Source: JAMBLL01 sp964460075
GTDB taxonomy: Bacteria; Actinomycetota; Acidimicrobiia; Spongiisociales; UBA5794
NCBI GenBank assembly: GCA_964460075.1
Contig: CAYWPC010000026.1
Span: 1 to 26,714 of the forward strand
Length of the DNA stretch: 26,714 nucleotides
Direction of reading: 5' to 3'
Shown: positions 15,786-25,414 of the stretch, in pieces
How the letters are laid out: every line of letters begins with the position of its first letter
How positions within the stretch are numbered: the stretch's first letter is position 1
The notes under the pieces: generated by a model
Told to the model about the DNA's origin: nothing
Databases searched by the model: none
Seen by the model: only the letters and a program-made list of their open reading frames with translations
Program-made: the position numbers and the translations under genes

Positions 15786-16529
15786 GTGTTTCCCTGTGTC
15801 CACCGCTCGATGATCCCTGTCATTTCGAAAGGTCAGATGGTCGAGGTCGACCGCATCATGGTCGACATTCTCGGCATCGACCTTGTGCGGATGATGGAGA
15901 ACGCAGGTCTTGGCCTCGCCCGGTTGGTCCATGTCGAAGCTGCGGCGCTGTATGGCGACCAGCCTGTCGTGGTTCTCGTGGGTACGGGAAGCAACGGTGG
16001 CGGAGCGCTTGTGGCTGCCAGGCGGCTGGCTGGCTGGGGGCACACGGTTTCGGTCCACACCACGCGACCAGCGGCGAGCTACTCGGGCGTCGTTCGTGAA
16101 CAGCTCGAGATCAGCTCGAACGTCGGTGTCACAATCGTCACGGATGGCACGCCGATGTCGCAAGCTGTCGACGGCATCGTCGTCGACGGAGTGATCGGCT
16201 ACAACCTCTCTGGTGCACCCCACGGCAGGGCTGCAGATCTCATCGAGTGGGCAGCGTCAGCGCCTGGACCCGTGATCGCCCTTGATGTGCCGTCGGGCGT
16301 CGATGCTGCCTCTGGTCTGGTGCATGAGCCTGCTGTCGCCGCCGATGCGACGCTGACGCTTGCGCTGCCGAAGGCTGGGCTGGATGCTGACAGCGCCCGT
16401 GACAATGTTGGTGACCTGTATGTGTGCGATATCGGTGTGCCGGCTTCGCTGTACCGAGACGCGTTCGACATTGAGGTGTCTGGGCTGTTCAGCCGAGGCG
16501 GTGTCGTGCGTGTGGTGGATGAGGTGTGA
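15786..16529 (+). CDS. stand-alone NAD(P)H-hydrate epimerase-like protein (YjeF N-terminal domain)
   Basis: A 247-residue protein matching the YjeF N-terminal domain, which epimerises damaged NAD(P)H hydrates so that a dehydratase can repair them. Family features are the opening ISKGQMVEVDRIM, the loop VGTGSNGGGALVAARR, DGVIGYNLSG and LDVPSGVD with its conserved Asp. The loop departs from the usual GNNGGDG: it reads GSNGGGA, replacing the first Asn and the Asp. The C-terminal kinase-like dehydratase domain of fused YjeF proteins is absent. Starts at ATG 15753, GTG 15786 and ATG 15810 are all in frame. GTG 15786 was chosen for the TATCGT box seven bases upstream; homology begins near 15810. 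It is divergent from the lipoprotein gene. Confidence 0.82.
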   Translation: MFPCVHRSMIPVISKGQMVEVDRIMVDILGIDLVRMMENAGLGLARLVHVEAAALYGDQPVVVLVGTGSNGGGALVAARRLAGWGHTVSVHTTRPAASYSGVVREQLEISSNVGVTIVTDGTPMSQAVDGIVVDGVIGYNLSGAPHGRAADLIEWAASAPGPVIALDVPSGVDAASGLVHEPAVAADATLTLALPKAGLDADSARDNVGDLYVCDIGVPASLYRDAFDIEVSGLFSRGGVVRVVDEV

Positions 16530-16531
16530 CT

Positions 16532-16606
16532 GCTGCCGCCGCATGCCGGCTTCGAGCGGCAGCCGCATCGCCGCAAGTAGGGAAGGCACACGCGACGATG
16601 CGGCTG
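16532..16606. terminator. nested inverted repeats between convergent genes
   Basis: Two overlapping hairpins fill the gap between the epimerase-like gene and ppdK. GCTGCCGC/GCGGCAGC (16532-16539 with 16556-16563) has eight perfect pairs. CAGCCGCATCG/CGATGCGGCTG (16560-16570 with 16596-16606) has eleven. They share bases 16560-16563, so they are mutually exclusive. The position suits a bidirectional transcription stop, but there is no T-run. Confidence 0.5.
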
Positions 16607-16611
16607 GGATC

Positions 16612-19368
<2,757 letters not shown>

Positions 19369-19440
19369 TCCGGCCTCTTCCCCTCAGCTGTTACTTCTCG
19401 TACGGCTCGCATGTCCGGGTTGGATGCTCAAACCAAGTCT

Positions 19441-19490
19441 TCTGCGGTATTTCGCAGAGGTCCTTCCCTTCGTCAGGAGTATAATCCTGA
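19441..19490. repeat. two tandem 6-bp hairpins with hexaloops
   Basis: TCTGCG-GTATTT-CGCAGA (19441-19458) and TCAGGA-GTATAA-TCCTGA (19473-19490) are perfect 6-bp inverted repeats, each with a 6-base loop beginning GTAT, 14 bases apart. On the minus strand they would lie in the ppdK leader or promoter. The layout recalls ANTAR-target RNAs, but the A1 and G4 loop bases typical of that class are missing on both strands. Confidence 0.55.
19480..19485 (+). promoter_or_regulatory. perfect TATAAT -10 box, orphan
   Basis: TATAAT matches the consensus exactly on the plus strand, with no good -35 at the usual distance. Transcription would start near 19492 and meet the hairpin at 19569-19586. The minus strand here reads TATACT, which could instead serve ppdK. 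Confidence 0.3.
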
Positions 19491-19568
19491 GGAGAGGGCT
19501 GGGGAATCCTAGCCGATCGAAAGGTCACGTGGTGGCCCCAGATCCTTCGACGACATCTCATCTAAAGC

Positions 19569-19586
19569 GAGACGGTGTCTCCTTTT
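19569..19586 (+). terminator. terminator-like hairpin in the ppdK/response regulator gap
   Basis: GAGAC-GGT-GTCTC is followed by CTTTT on the plus strand, a small intrinsic-terminator-like structure. No plus-strand gene lies just upstream, so it would end either a short RNA starting near 19492 or readthrough toward the response regulator. Confidence 0.4.
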
Positions 19587-19698
19587 GGGCACACACAAGT
19601 CGACTGTCCTTCTGCTGACCGTCCCCGGCTGAGAGCCCAAGTCGCCGATTCCTAACGCCGCTGGCCGCCCTGGCGACACTCCGACGTGGCGCGTGACG

Positions 19699-19704
19699 TA
19701 CGAT
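19699..19704 (+). promoter_or_regulatory. candidate -10 box for the two-component operon
   Basis: TACGAT lies seven bases before the ATG at 19712, the spacing expected for a leaderless mRNA. No Shine-Dalgarno sequence precedes that ATG. Confidence 0.45.
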
Positions 19705-19711
19705 TGTGCAC

Positions 19712-20413
19712 ATGGATCCCAGTGCCCAGCAACAGCCGAGGGTTCTCGTCGTCGATGACGAGGCGATGGTACGCGAAGTTATCTGTGCCTACCTGAATCG
19801 GGATGGTTTCTCCACTATCGAGGCAGTCGACGGAGCTTCCGCGCTCGCCCTGGTAGTGGAGTGCGATCCTGAACTCGTCATCCTCGACGTGATGCTGCCT
19901 CACCTTGACGGATTCTCGGTGTTGGCAGAGCTCAGGAAACGGACGCAGGTCCCCGTGATTCTCCTGAGTGCCAGGGCTGGGGAGGTCGACCGAGTACTCG
20001 GTCTCGAACTCGGGGCGGACGACTACGTTGTGAAGCCATTCTCTCCTCGTGAACTCGCGGCACGGGTCCGGTCGGTGTTGCGACGATCGAACGTGACCGC
20101 TCACAAAGTAGTAAGGCTTGAGTTCGAAGGACTCACGATCGATGCCGGCCCCAGAGAGGTGCTTGTGGAAGGGAACCTCGTCGAGATGCCGCCGATGGAG
20201 TTCGATCTCCTCGTGTTTCTCGCATCGTCGCCTCGTGTGGTGTTCTCGCGCGGTGAGATACTTGTGAACGTGTGGGGATCGAGCTCACAGTGGCAGGACC
20301 CTTCCACGGTCACCGTGCACGTTCGGCGCCTTCGCCAGAAGATCGAGCGGGATGCCGACGATCCTGAACGGATCGTGACTGTGTGGGGTCGGGGATACCG
20401 GTTCCAGCCATGA
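19712..20413 (+). CDS. OmpR/PhoB-type response regulator
   Basis: A 233-residue cytoplasmic DNA-binding regulator. The receiver domain (about 9-122) has the acidic pair Asp15-Asp16, phosphoacceptor Asp59 in ILDVMLPHLDG, Ser86 in LLSAR and Lys108 in VVKPF. The C-terminal winged helix (about 135-232) ends with the typical RRLRQKIE and GRGYRF patterns. An in-frame GTG six bases upstream (19706) is an alternative start. ATG 19712 was preferred because TACGAT lies seven bases before it. The stop overlaps the histidine kinase ATG (ATGA), so the pair is co-transcribed and coupled. The regulated genes are not evident; ppdK, divergent from it, is one possibility. Confidence 0.95.
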   Translation: MDPSAQQQPRVLVVDDEAMVREVICAYLNRDGFSTIEAVDGASALALVVECDPELVILDVMLPHLDGFSVLAELRKRTQVPVILLSARAGEVDRVLGLELGADDYVVKPFSPRELAARVRSVLRRSNVTAHKVVRLEFEGLTIDAGPREVLVEGNLVEMPPMEFDLLVFLASSPRVVFSRGEILVNVWGSSSQWQDPSTVTVHVRRLRQKIERDADDPERIVTVWGRGYRFQP

Positions 20414-21585
20414 GAGCTGCTCTTCTGTCTGCCGCGGCAGTGATTTCGGGCCTGGCACTGTTTCAAGTAACGATGCAACCTTCGGGCTCTGACCGTTTCG
20501 AGCTCGGCGTGATCTTCGCGGTGATGGCTATCGCGGGTGCAGTGTCGGCAGTGGTTCTTCCCGTTATTGCGCAGCGATCGCGCCGCTTGGTCAATACGTT
20601 GTTCGCACTGTCACTGATCTCGCTGGTCATCGCCGCGGGCGGTCTTGCGGTCACGGCGAGCCGCATGTTCCTGTCTCGCCATGACCTCACCCTTGTGCTT
20701 GTCGTACTCGGATTCGGACTCCTCGCTTCACTCGGGTTCGCCATGACGGCCAGCAGGGCACTCACATCGGATCTCACGAGAATGGCGGAAACAACCCAGG
20801 ATGTCGCCGGTGGGCGTCTCACTGCGCGAACAGGTGTCGCAAGAGCAGACGAAGTAGGCCAACTCGCGCGAGGGATAGACGAGATGGCTCGAAGGCTCGA
20901 AGACGCGTCCTCAGCTAGGGCGGACGAGGACGAGCGTCGCCGACGGTTCTTCGCGGCTGTTGGACACGATCTGCGCACGCCGCTTGCGTCAGCACAGGCT
21001 GCTGTCGAGGCGCTCAGGGATGGTGTGGCCCCGGATCGTGATCGCTACTACGCGTCGCTGCTGGGAGACCTTCAGGCGCTGCGATCGCTCGTGGACGATC
21101 TGTTTCTTCTCGCTCGCATTCAGTCAGGTGACATGGCGTACGAGCGCATGCCGACCGACCTGACGGAAGTCGCGGACGAAGCAATGGAGGTGTTGTTACC
21201 GGTTGCGTCGATGGAGGATGTCCGCTTGGTACTCGAAGCGCCACAGCGCGTGATCGTGCTGACCGCACCCCAAGCCGTGTCTCGGGTGATGCGCAATCTC
21301 CTGGACAATGCGGTTCGATACGCCCCCGCAGGGTCTCTGGTCACGGTTTCGGTGTCCAACGACGACGGTGCGAAGGTAGTGGTGCGCGATGAGGGGATCG
21401 GCTTCAGCGACGTGTTCCTCCCTGAGGCGTTTGACTCCTTCAGTCGCTCTGATACCGATCGGAGTCGCTCTACTGGTGGTTCGGGACTCGGTCTGGCCAT
21501 AGCGAAGGCATTCGTCACTGCACTTGATGGCGAGATATGGGCGGAGCCGGGTCCAGGGGGAACCGTCGGTTTCCGTCTTCCGTAA
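20410..21585 (+). CDS. sensor histidine kinase
   Basis: A 391-residue membrane sensor kinase partnered with the preceding response regulator. About four hydrophobic segments (near 2-20, 33-52, 62-82 and 93-112) leave almost no extracytoplasmic sensor domain, so it probably senses membrane or internal signals. A HAMP linker (about 113-165) leads to the HisKA domain with phosphoacceptor His186 in GHDLRTPLA. The ATPase domain follows, with N-box NLLDNAVRYA, G1 DEGIGF and G2 GGSGLGLAIA. The ATG at 20410 gives the ATGA overlap with the regulator stop; a longer frame from 20383 would overlap it more and adds nothing recognisable. Confidence 0.94.
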   Translation: MRAALLSAAAVISGLALFQVTMQPSGSDRFELGVIFAVMAIAGAVSAVVLPVIAQRSRRLVNTLFALSLISLVIAAGGLAVTASRMFLSRHDLTLVLVVLGFGLLASLGFAMTASRALTSDLTRMAETTQDVAGGRLTARTGVARADEVGQLARGIDEMARRLEDASSARADEDERRRRFFAAVGHDLRTPLASAQAAVEALRDGVAPDRDRYYASLLGDLQALRSLVDDLFLLARIQSGDMAYERMPTDLTEVADEAMEVLLPVASMEDVRLVLEAPQRVIVLTAPQAVSRVMRNLLDNAVRYAPAGSLVTVSVSNDDGAKVVVRDEGIGFSDVFLPEAFDSFSRSDTDRSRSTGGSGLGLAIAKAFVTALDGEIWAEPGPGGTVGFRLP

Positions 21586-21663
21586 CGATGTGTCACTATC
21601 GAGTGGAGTAGCCGCCTTGTCCGATGATCGTCTGGCAGGCATCTCAGGGTGCAGCGGCGCTGC

Positions 21664-22491
21664 CTACATGGCAAGGATGACAACAGCCACGATGGCCAAT
21701 GTGATGCCGACCGCTTGCCGCACTGTTGGATGCTCTCTGAGAATCACGAGCGCTGCGGCAACGGTGAATGCCGGGTACAGCGATGTCAGCACCACGTTGA
21801 CGGCAAGAGGTCCCCGCTGGAGCGACAGAAGGATGGCGATGTTGGCTGCCATGTCGAACGACCCGGCGATCATGACGAATCGCATTGGTCCCCTGGGAGG
21901 TACAGTTGCCGACTTGAGGAGGAAGGCGACGGCGAACGCTATTGGGATGGCTGCCGTTCTGGCCGCAACGACCGGCCAGAGGCCGCTGTCGGGTGATGTC
22001 TGTGCAATCGCGATGAAGAACACGGCGAACGCGGCAGATGCACCCAAGGACTGGGCCAGCAGTCTTGCACTCAGACGATCACCGGAACGTTGCCCTGCGA
22101 TCAGGACGACTGCGCTGAGCGCGACGCCGATCCCAACCCACTGCGTTGCTCCGATCGTCGATCCCGTTGCAACGTCCCACAGCACGGGAAGTACGGCCGA
22201 GACAGAGCCGATGATTGGTGCGACGACGGACATTGCCCCGCCAGCCAGCGCTGCATACAACAGCGCGAGACCGACGAGACCGACGACACCGGCAAACGCC
22301 CCGTACAAGAGGTCGGCTGCTTGTATGTTCGGTGCTGGAACAACTGCCAACCCGACGATCAGTAGTGGTATGCCGACGAGTTCAGACCACGCGGTGACTC
22401 GCCATGCACTGAGCTGACGCGTGGCTCGTCCACCTGCGAAGTCGGCTATCCCGAAGAGAGCGGCCGATGCTATGGCGAGAAGCTGGCTCAT
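21664..22491 (-). CDS. EamA/DMT-family transporter
   Basis: A 275-residue integral membrane protein with about ten hydrophobic helices in two repeated five-helix halves, the plan of drug/metabolite transporters with EamA domains. Family-like features are ALFGIADFAGGR in the first helix and the paired late segments SLYPAFTVAAALVILREHP and GITLAIVAVVIL. Such proteins export amino acids, nucleosides or other metabolites; the substrate here is unknown. The ATG at 22491 has TACCCT eight bases upstream and no Shine-Dalgarno sequence. It is convergent with the histidine kinase gene. A 13-base palindrome GCAGCGGCGCTGC (21651-21663) directly follows its stop and may help end transcription. Confidence 0.88.
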   Translation of the reverse strand: MSQLLAIASAALFGIADFAGGRATRQLSAWRVTAWSELVGIPLLIVGLAVVPAPNIQAADLLYGAFAGVVGLVGLALLYAALAGGAMSVVAPIIGSVSAVLPVLWDVATGSTIGATQWVGIGVALSAVVLIAGQRSGDRLSARLLAQSLGASAAFAVFFIAIAQTSPDSGLWPVVAARTAAIPIAFAVAFLLKSATVPPRGPMRFVMIAGSFDMAANIAILLSLQRGPLAVNVVLTSLYPAFTVAAALVILREHPTVRQAVGITLAIVAVVILAM

Positions 22492-22499
22492 GGCGCAGG

Positions 22500-22505
22500 A
22501 GGGTA
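22500..22505 (-). promoter_or_regulatory. candidate -10 box for the EamA transporter gene
   Basis: TACCCT on the minus strand, eight bases before the ATG at 22491, fits the TANNNT pattern seen before other leaderless-looking starts here. Confidence 0.3.
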
Positions 22506-22542
22506 GACCATGGCGAGCAGTGCAACGTCCTGCGATAGAGAT

Positions 22543-22564
22543 CGGTCTCAGTGGTTTGAGACCG
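22543..22564 (-). terminator. perfect 8-bp hairpin downstream of the LytM protein gene
   Basis: CGGTCTCA (22543-22550) and TGAGACCG (22557-22564) pair perfectly around a 6-base loop, 62 bases past the LytM gene stop and before the EamA gene. No strong T-run follows, so it is a likely but non-canonical terminator. Confidence 0.45.
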
Positions 22565-22626
22565 TGCGGTTACGAGGCGACCGGTGTGGGCTCTCCGAGT
22601 AGTTCCCAGGCCGTTGTCGATGATGC

Positions 22627-23733
22627 CTAGCAGACGGTTCTGACCGTTGGGTAGGGGTTCACGTACCTACCGCCAACGATCATCCCGAGGTGAAGTACAT
22701 TGGTCGTGGCGTTTCCTGTGCTTCCCACGAAGCCGACGACCTCGCCTTGTGAAACCCTCTGTCCGTTCCGGAGGCCTCCCGGGTAGCCCGATAGGTGGGC
22801 GTAGTAGTACGTGATGCCGTCATCTCCGTACACATACACCTGCCTGCCACCGAGAGGGTGCGAGTTGAGGCGAACGGTGCCAGATCTCATAGCGACCAAC
22901 TTGGCGCCATACCCCGCAAGCATGTCGGTACCCTTGTGCGTTCTCCCGCCTGAGCGTGGGTAACCCCAGGTGTCGATGAAGTATGTGCCACCGGGAATGG
23001 GGCAGTTGACTCCGGTTGTCGCGGCCGGTACCCCGGCTGCTGCACCGGACGCCCTCGAGGCTGCGGCAGCCCTCCGAGCCGCGGCCGCAGCAGCTTTCCG
23101 AGCCTGGTCGGCCTTGTACTTGGCATATGCCGCTGCGTATCGGCGCTTGGCGTCCTCGTGTAGCTTGTCTGCCTTCCTCTGGTCCTCCTCGAGGTGGGCC
23201 ACGACGGATTGCTGCTCGACGCGGAGTAGCTGGACTTCAGATTCCTTGTCGACCAGCTCGCTTGTCAGACGATCCATCTGCCTCTTGACCGCTGCGAGTT
23301 GGTCGAGTTGGCTGAGGTCCCGCGTTGTGGCCTCGTCGTAGAGCGCCTGGCTGGTAATCAGCTCCTGGATGTCGTTGGCACTAAACGCCGTGGTCATCAG
23401 TTTCCGGCCACCCGTCGTGTATGCCTCGTACACCAATTTTCTCGCCCGCTCTTGCAGGGAATCGACGTTGCCCGAGTACTCCGTGATTGCATCGCTGAGG
23501 CGGCTGATTCGCCACTCGAGGTTATAGATCTGACCCTGGATCGTCTCGAGGTCTTCGAGTCCCTGAGCAAGCTCGTTGTCGGCGTCCAGCAGGGCTTGGA
23601 ATGCTTGCTCTTCTGCTGTCCTTGCCTTGTTGACGTCGCCCCTTGACTGAGCCGACGCGGGAATCGGCACCACGGCGAGAAGTGCGAGGAGCACCAGTGG
23701 CAGGAACAATCGTGCGGTACGTGGGAATAGCAT
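22627..23733 (-). CDS. EnvC-like coiled-coil protein with altered LytM (M23) domain
   Basis: A 368-residue secreted protein. A signal peptide ends near ASA-Q (about residue 28). Residues about 30-230 are a long coiled coil, followed by an alanine-rich linker and a C-terminal LytM/peptidase M23 domain (about 245-368). Zinc ligands His266 and Asp270 (HKGTD) and His348 are present, as is His313 (YYAHLSG). The usual HxH motif reads V-L-H, so its first histidine, a catalytic residue in LytM, is Val346. Coiled coil plus altered LytM is the design of EnvC, which binds FtsEX and activates amidases without cutting peptidoglycan itself. A similar septal or envelope role is inferred. It may still retain activity, as only one residue is lost. 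The ATG at 23733 has TACGCT eleven bases upstream. Confidence 0.87.
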   Translation of the reverse strand: MLFPRTARLFLPLVLLALLAVVPIPASAQSRGDVNKARTAEEQAFQALLDADNELAQGLEDLETIQGQIYNLEWRISRLSDAITEYSGNVDSLQERARKLVYEAYTTGGRKLMTTAFSANDIQELITSQALYDEATTRDLSQLDQLAAVKRQMDRLTSELVDKESEVQLLRVEQQSVVAHLEEDQRKADKLHEDAKRRYAAAYAKYKADQARKAAAAAARRAAAASRASGAAAGVPAATTGVNCPIPGGTYFIDTWGYPRSGGRTHKGTDMLAGYGAKLVAMRSGTVRLNSHPLGGRQVYVYGDDGITYYYAHLSGYPGGLRNGQRVSQGEVVGFVGSTGNATTNVLHLGMIVGGRYVNPYPTVRTVC

Positions 23734-23840
23734 GGGAGAGCGTCAGCGTAGTGCCATGTTCCAGATAGCGGCCAGTTGTTGCGCTGTGCCGGTGTGTGCT
23801 CAATCCTGCTGGTCGAGGCCGAGTTCGCGTGCGATGTCGC

Positions 23841-24059
23841 CTATCGGACGGCGAACGACAACTTCACGGTGACCTCGTAGCGAGCGACCTTGCCGTCGCG
23901 AATCGTCGCAGATTGGCTTGTGACATCGACGCTCGTGATTCCATTGATGCTCTCTGCAGCCTTGGCTACAGCGTGGTCGAGGGCATCCTCGAAGCTTGTT
24001 GTCGACACACCCATGATCTCGATGATCTTGATGGCAGCGGATTCGATTCGATCTGACAT
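23841..24059 (-). CDS. dodecin family protein
   Basis: A 72-residue protein of the dodecin family, small beta-alpha-beta-beta subunits that build hollow dodecamers storing flavin. Family signatures are the opening IKIIEIMGVSTTSFEDALDH (10-29), a helix rich in Ala/Lys, DGKVARYEVTVKLSFAV at the end and the typical length. The canonical RWF segment, whose Trp stacks on the flavin, reads TSV (42-44), so Ser43 replaces it. A Shine-Dalgarno GGGAGGT sits three bases before the ATG. It is downstream of no obvious operon partner. It may bind another ligand or flavin in a different way. Confidence 0.9.
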   Translation of the reverse strand: MSDRIESAAIKIIEIMGVSTTSFEDALDHAVAKAAESINGITSVDVTSQSATIRDGKVARYEVTVKLSFAVR

Positions 24060-24062
24060 GTG

Positions 24063-24069
24063 ACCTCCC
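24063..24069 (-). promoter_or_regulatory. Shine-Dalgarno site of the dodecin gene
   Basis: GGGAGGT on the minus strand, three bases before the ATG at 24059, is one of the few strong ribosome-binding sites in the window. Confidence 0.7.
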
Positions 24070-24193
24070 GACGAGATGGTAGTGCTGCTTCATCGCGGTT
24101 TTGTGATGTCGAGATCGAGTCGCACGTTTCAAGGAAGTCCGCACACAAGAATCGGCGGAGGGCGGTGCCTACCTCATGCGTGCGCCGAACAGG

Positions 24194-24199
24194 TACGCT
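24194..24199 (+). promoter_or_regulatory. candidate -10 box for the small membrane protein gene
   Basis: TACGCT lies eight bases before the GTG at 24208, compatible with leaderless transcription and used to pick that start. Confidence 0.35.
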
Positions 24200-24207
24200 G
24201 GTCGACT

Positions 24208-24624
24208 GTGAAGAAAGGCGTTTCCTTTGCTCCCCGTCGAACGACGGTATCACCGCTGCTCGGCGGCTTCTTTGGACTGACGTATCCGCTGATTCTCGCT
24301 CTAGTGGCTGTCTCAGTTGGGTACAGGCGGGGTGGGGACATGGGCGACTTCGCTGCGACGATGGCTGCGTCCGTCCTGTTCCTCGTCGCGGCGCCGACAG
24401 CCTGGGTGTTGTCGTTCTCCTTCATTGATGTCACGAGGTTCACGGTTCTGGTGTTTGCGTTGGCTACCAGCCTCCCCATCTGGTACCTGGCAGGCACGGT
24501 GCTTACCAGGGGTGTGGCGGAGTGGTTGACATGGGCGAGGCGCTACGTCGTTGTATCGGTGAGTTGGACGGCGCTCAATCTCTTGATCCTGGCAATGGTG
24601 GCGTCACTCAGCTCACAGGGGTGA
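24208..24624 (+). CDS. small hypothetical membrane protein
   Basis: A 138-residue protein of unknown function with four hydrophobic segments (near 15-35, 48-70, 75-98 and 108-135). The short N-terminus is basic (KKGVSFAPRR), which would favour a cytoplasmic N-terminus. No catalytic or binding motif is visible. GTG 24208 was chosen as start because TACGCT lies eight bases upstream; the frame is open back to 24076, but that extension overlaps the divergent dodecin leader and looks non-coding. The next gene on the strand, a nitroreductase, starts 90 bases later and seems to have its own promoter. Confidence 0.65.
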   Translation: MKKGVSFAPRRTTVSPLLGGFFGLTYPLILALVAVSVGYRRGGDMGDFAATMAASVLFLVAAPTAWVLSFSFIDVTRFTVLVFALATSLPIWYLAGTVLTRGVAEWLTWARRYVVVSVSWTALNLLILAMVASLSSQG

Positions 24625-24702
24625 CGCGTGGCCTCGAGGCGCCGTATTCCGGTGAGGTGGGAGCGGCTACGGTGATTGCTTCTTTGACGGACCACGAGCG
24701 AG

Positions 24703-24708
24703 TAGGTT
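24703..24708 (+). promoter_or_regulatory. candidate -10 box for the nitroreductase gene
   Basis: TAGGTT lies six bases before the ATG at 24715. TTGACG at 24684-24689 resembles a -35, but only 13 bases separate them, shorter than the usual 17, so that pairing is doubtful. Confidence 0.3.
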
Positions 24709-24714
24709 GCCGTC

Positions 24715-25365
24715 ATGGATCTCTATCACGCTCTCTATACGACACGTGCGATGCGACGCGTCGCATCGGACCCGATTCCCGTCGATGTCCTTCGATCGAT
24801 GCTCGACGCAGCGGTCAGGTCGCCATCGGGTGGCAATGCCCAAAACTGGAGATGGTTGACGGTGACCGACTCTCAGACCATTGCTGTCCTTGGTGTTCTC
24901 TACGCCGAGGCATGGGAAGAGCTCAACGAAACGGTGTACAAGGGCAGGAGGGAGGCTGCAATCGCGAGTGGAGACGAAGCGACGAAGCGCGTCATGTCCT
25001 CCTCTCAGTGGTTGGCAGACAATTTCGACAAGGTGCCGCTGGTCGTGCTTCCGTATCATCGAAACGACCCGTCTGGTGCGTCGATCTATCCTGCTATCTG
25101 GAGTCTGATGCTCGCAGCAAGGGGGCACGGCGTCGGCACCACCTTGACGACCATTCTCGGGGCTTTCAGGCACGCAGAAGTGGCCAAGCTTCTCGGGGTT
25201 CCCGTGGAGAAGGGCTGGCAGAACGCTGCAGCGATCCCGTGCGGCTATCCGCTTGGCCGTTGGGGTCTCGCCAAGCGAGCACCTGCTCACGAGGTCGTCT
25301 TCGAGGAGCGGTGGGGTCAGGCGCCCTCTTGGCGCACAGACGAGCCTTTGTGGAAGGACAACTAG
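24715..25365 (+). CDS. nitroreductase family flavoprotein
   Basis: A 216-residue FMN-dependent oxidoreductase of the nitroreductase superfamily. TTRAMRR (9-15) and SPSGGNAQNWRW (36-47) form the typical FMN-binding start. GTTLTTI lies in the second FMN-contact region, and GYPLGRWGLAKR precedes a short C-terminal extension. Members act as dimers and reduce nitroaromatics, quinones or enoyl substrates with NAD(P)H; the natural substrate is unknown. The segment between about 70 and 105 (WEELNETVYKGRR) is the variable cap that sets specificity. It is convergent with the dGTPase-like gene. Confidence 0.92.
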   Translation: MDLYHALYTTRAMRRVASDPIPVDVLRSMLDAAVRSPSGGNAQNWRWLTVTDSQTIAVLGVLYAEAWEELNETVYKGRREAAIASGDEATKRVMSSSQWLADNFDKVPLVVLPYHRNDPSGASIYPAIWSLMLAARGHGVGTTLTTILGAFRHAEVAKLLGVPVEKGWQNAAAIPCGYPLGRWGLAKRAPAHEVVFEERWGQAPSWRTDEPLWKDN

Positions 25366-25414
25366 TCCGCGGCGAAGCCTCGTTCACACGCCGTGCAACT
25401 GCGTGCCCTCGGCT

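Larger units (their letters stand above)
19369..19705. other. 337-base divergent intergenic region with several RNA-like structures
   Basis: No protein gene is supported here. The region separates ppdK (minus) from the response regulator (plus). It holds two tandem hexaloop hairpins (19441-19490), a perfect TATAAT on the plus strand (19480-19485) whose opposite strand reads ATTATA/TATACT, a possible 6-bp long-range pairing CTGGGG/CCCCAG (19499-19504 with 19536-19541), a terminator-like hairpin (19569-19586) and the candidate promoter of the response regulator. Confidence 0.6.

Noticed and set aside
19441..19490. ANTAR-type antiterminator target
   Set aside because: The dual 6-bp hexaloop layout fits, but the conserved A1 and G4 loop bases are absent on both strands and no ANTAR protein is nearby.
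21524..22417. 297-residue plus-strand ORF
   Set aside because: Antisense to the EamA transporter with the typical composition of an opposite-strand shadow frame.
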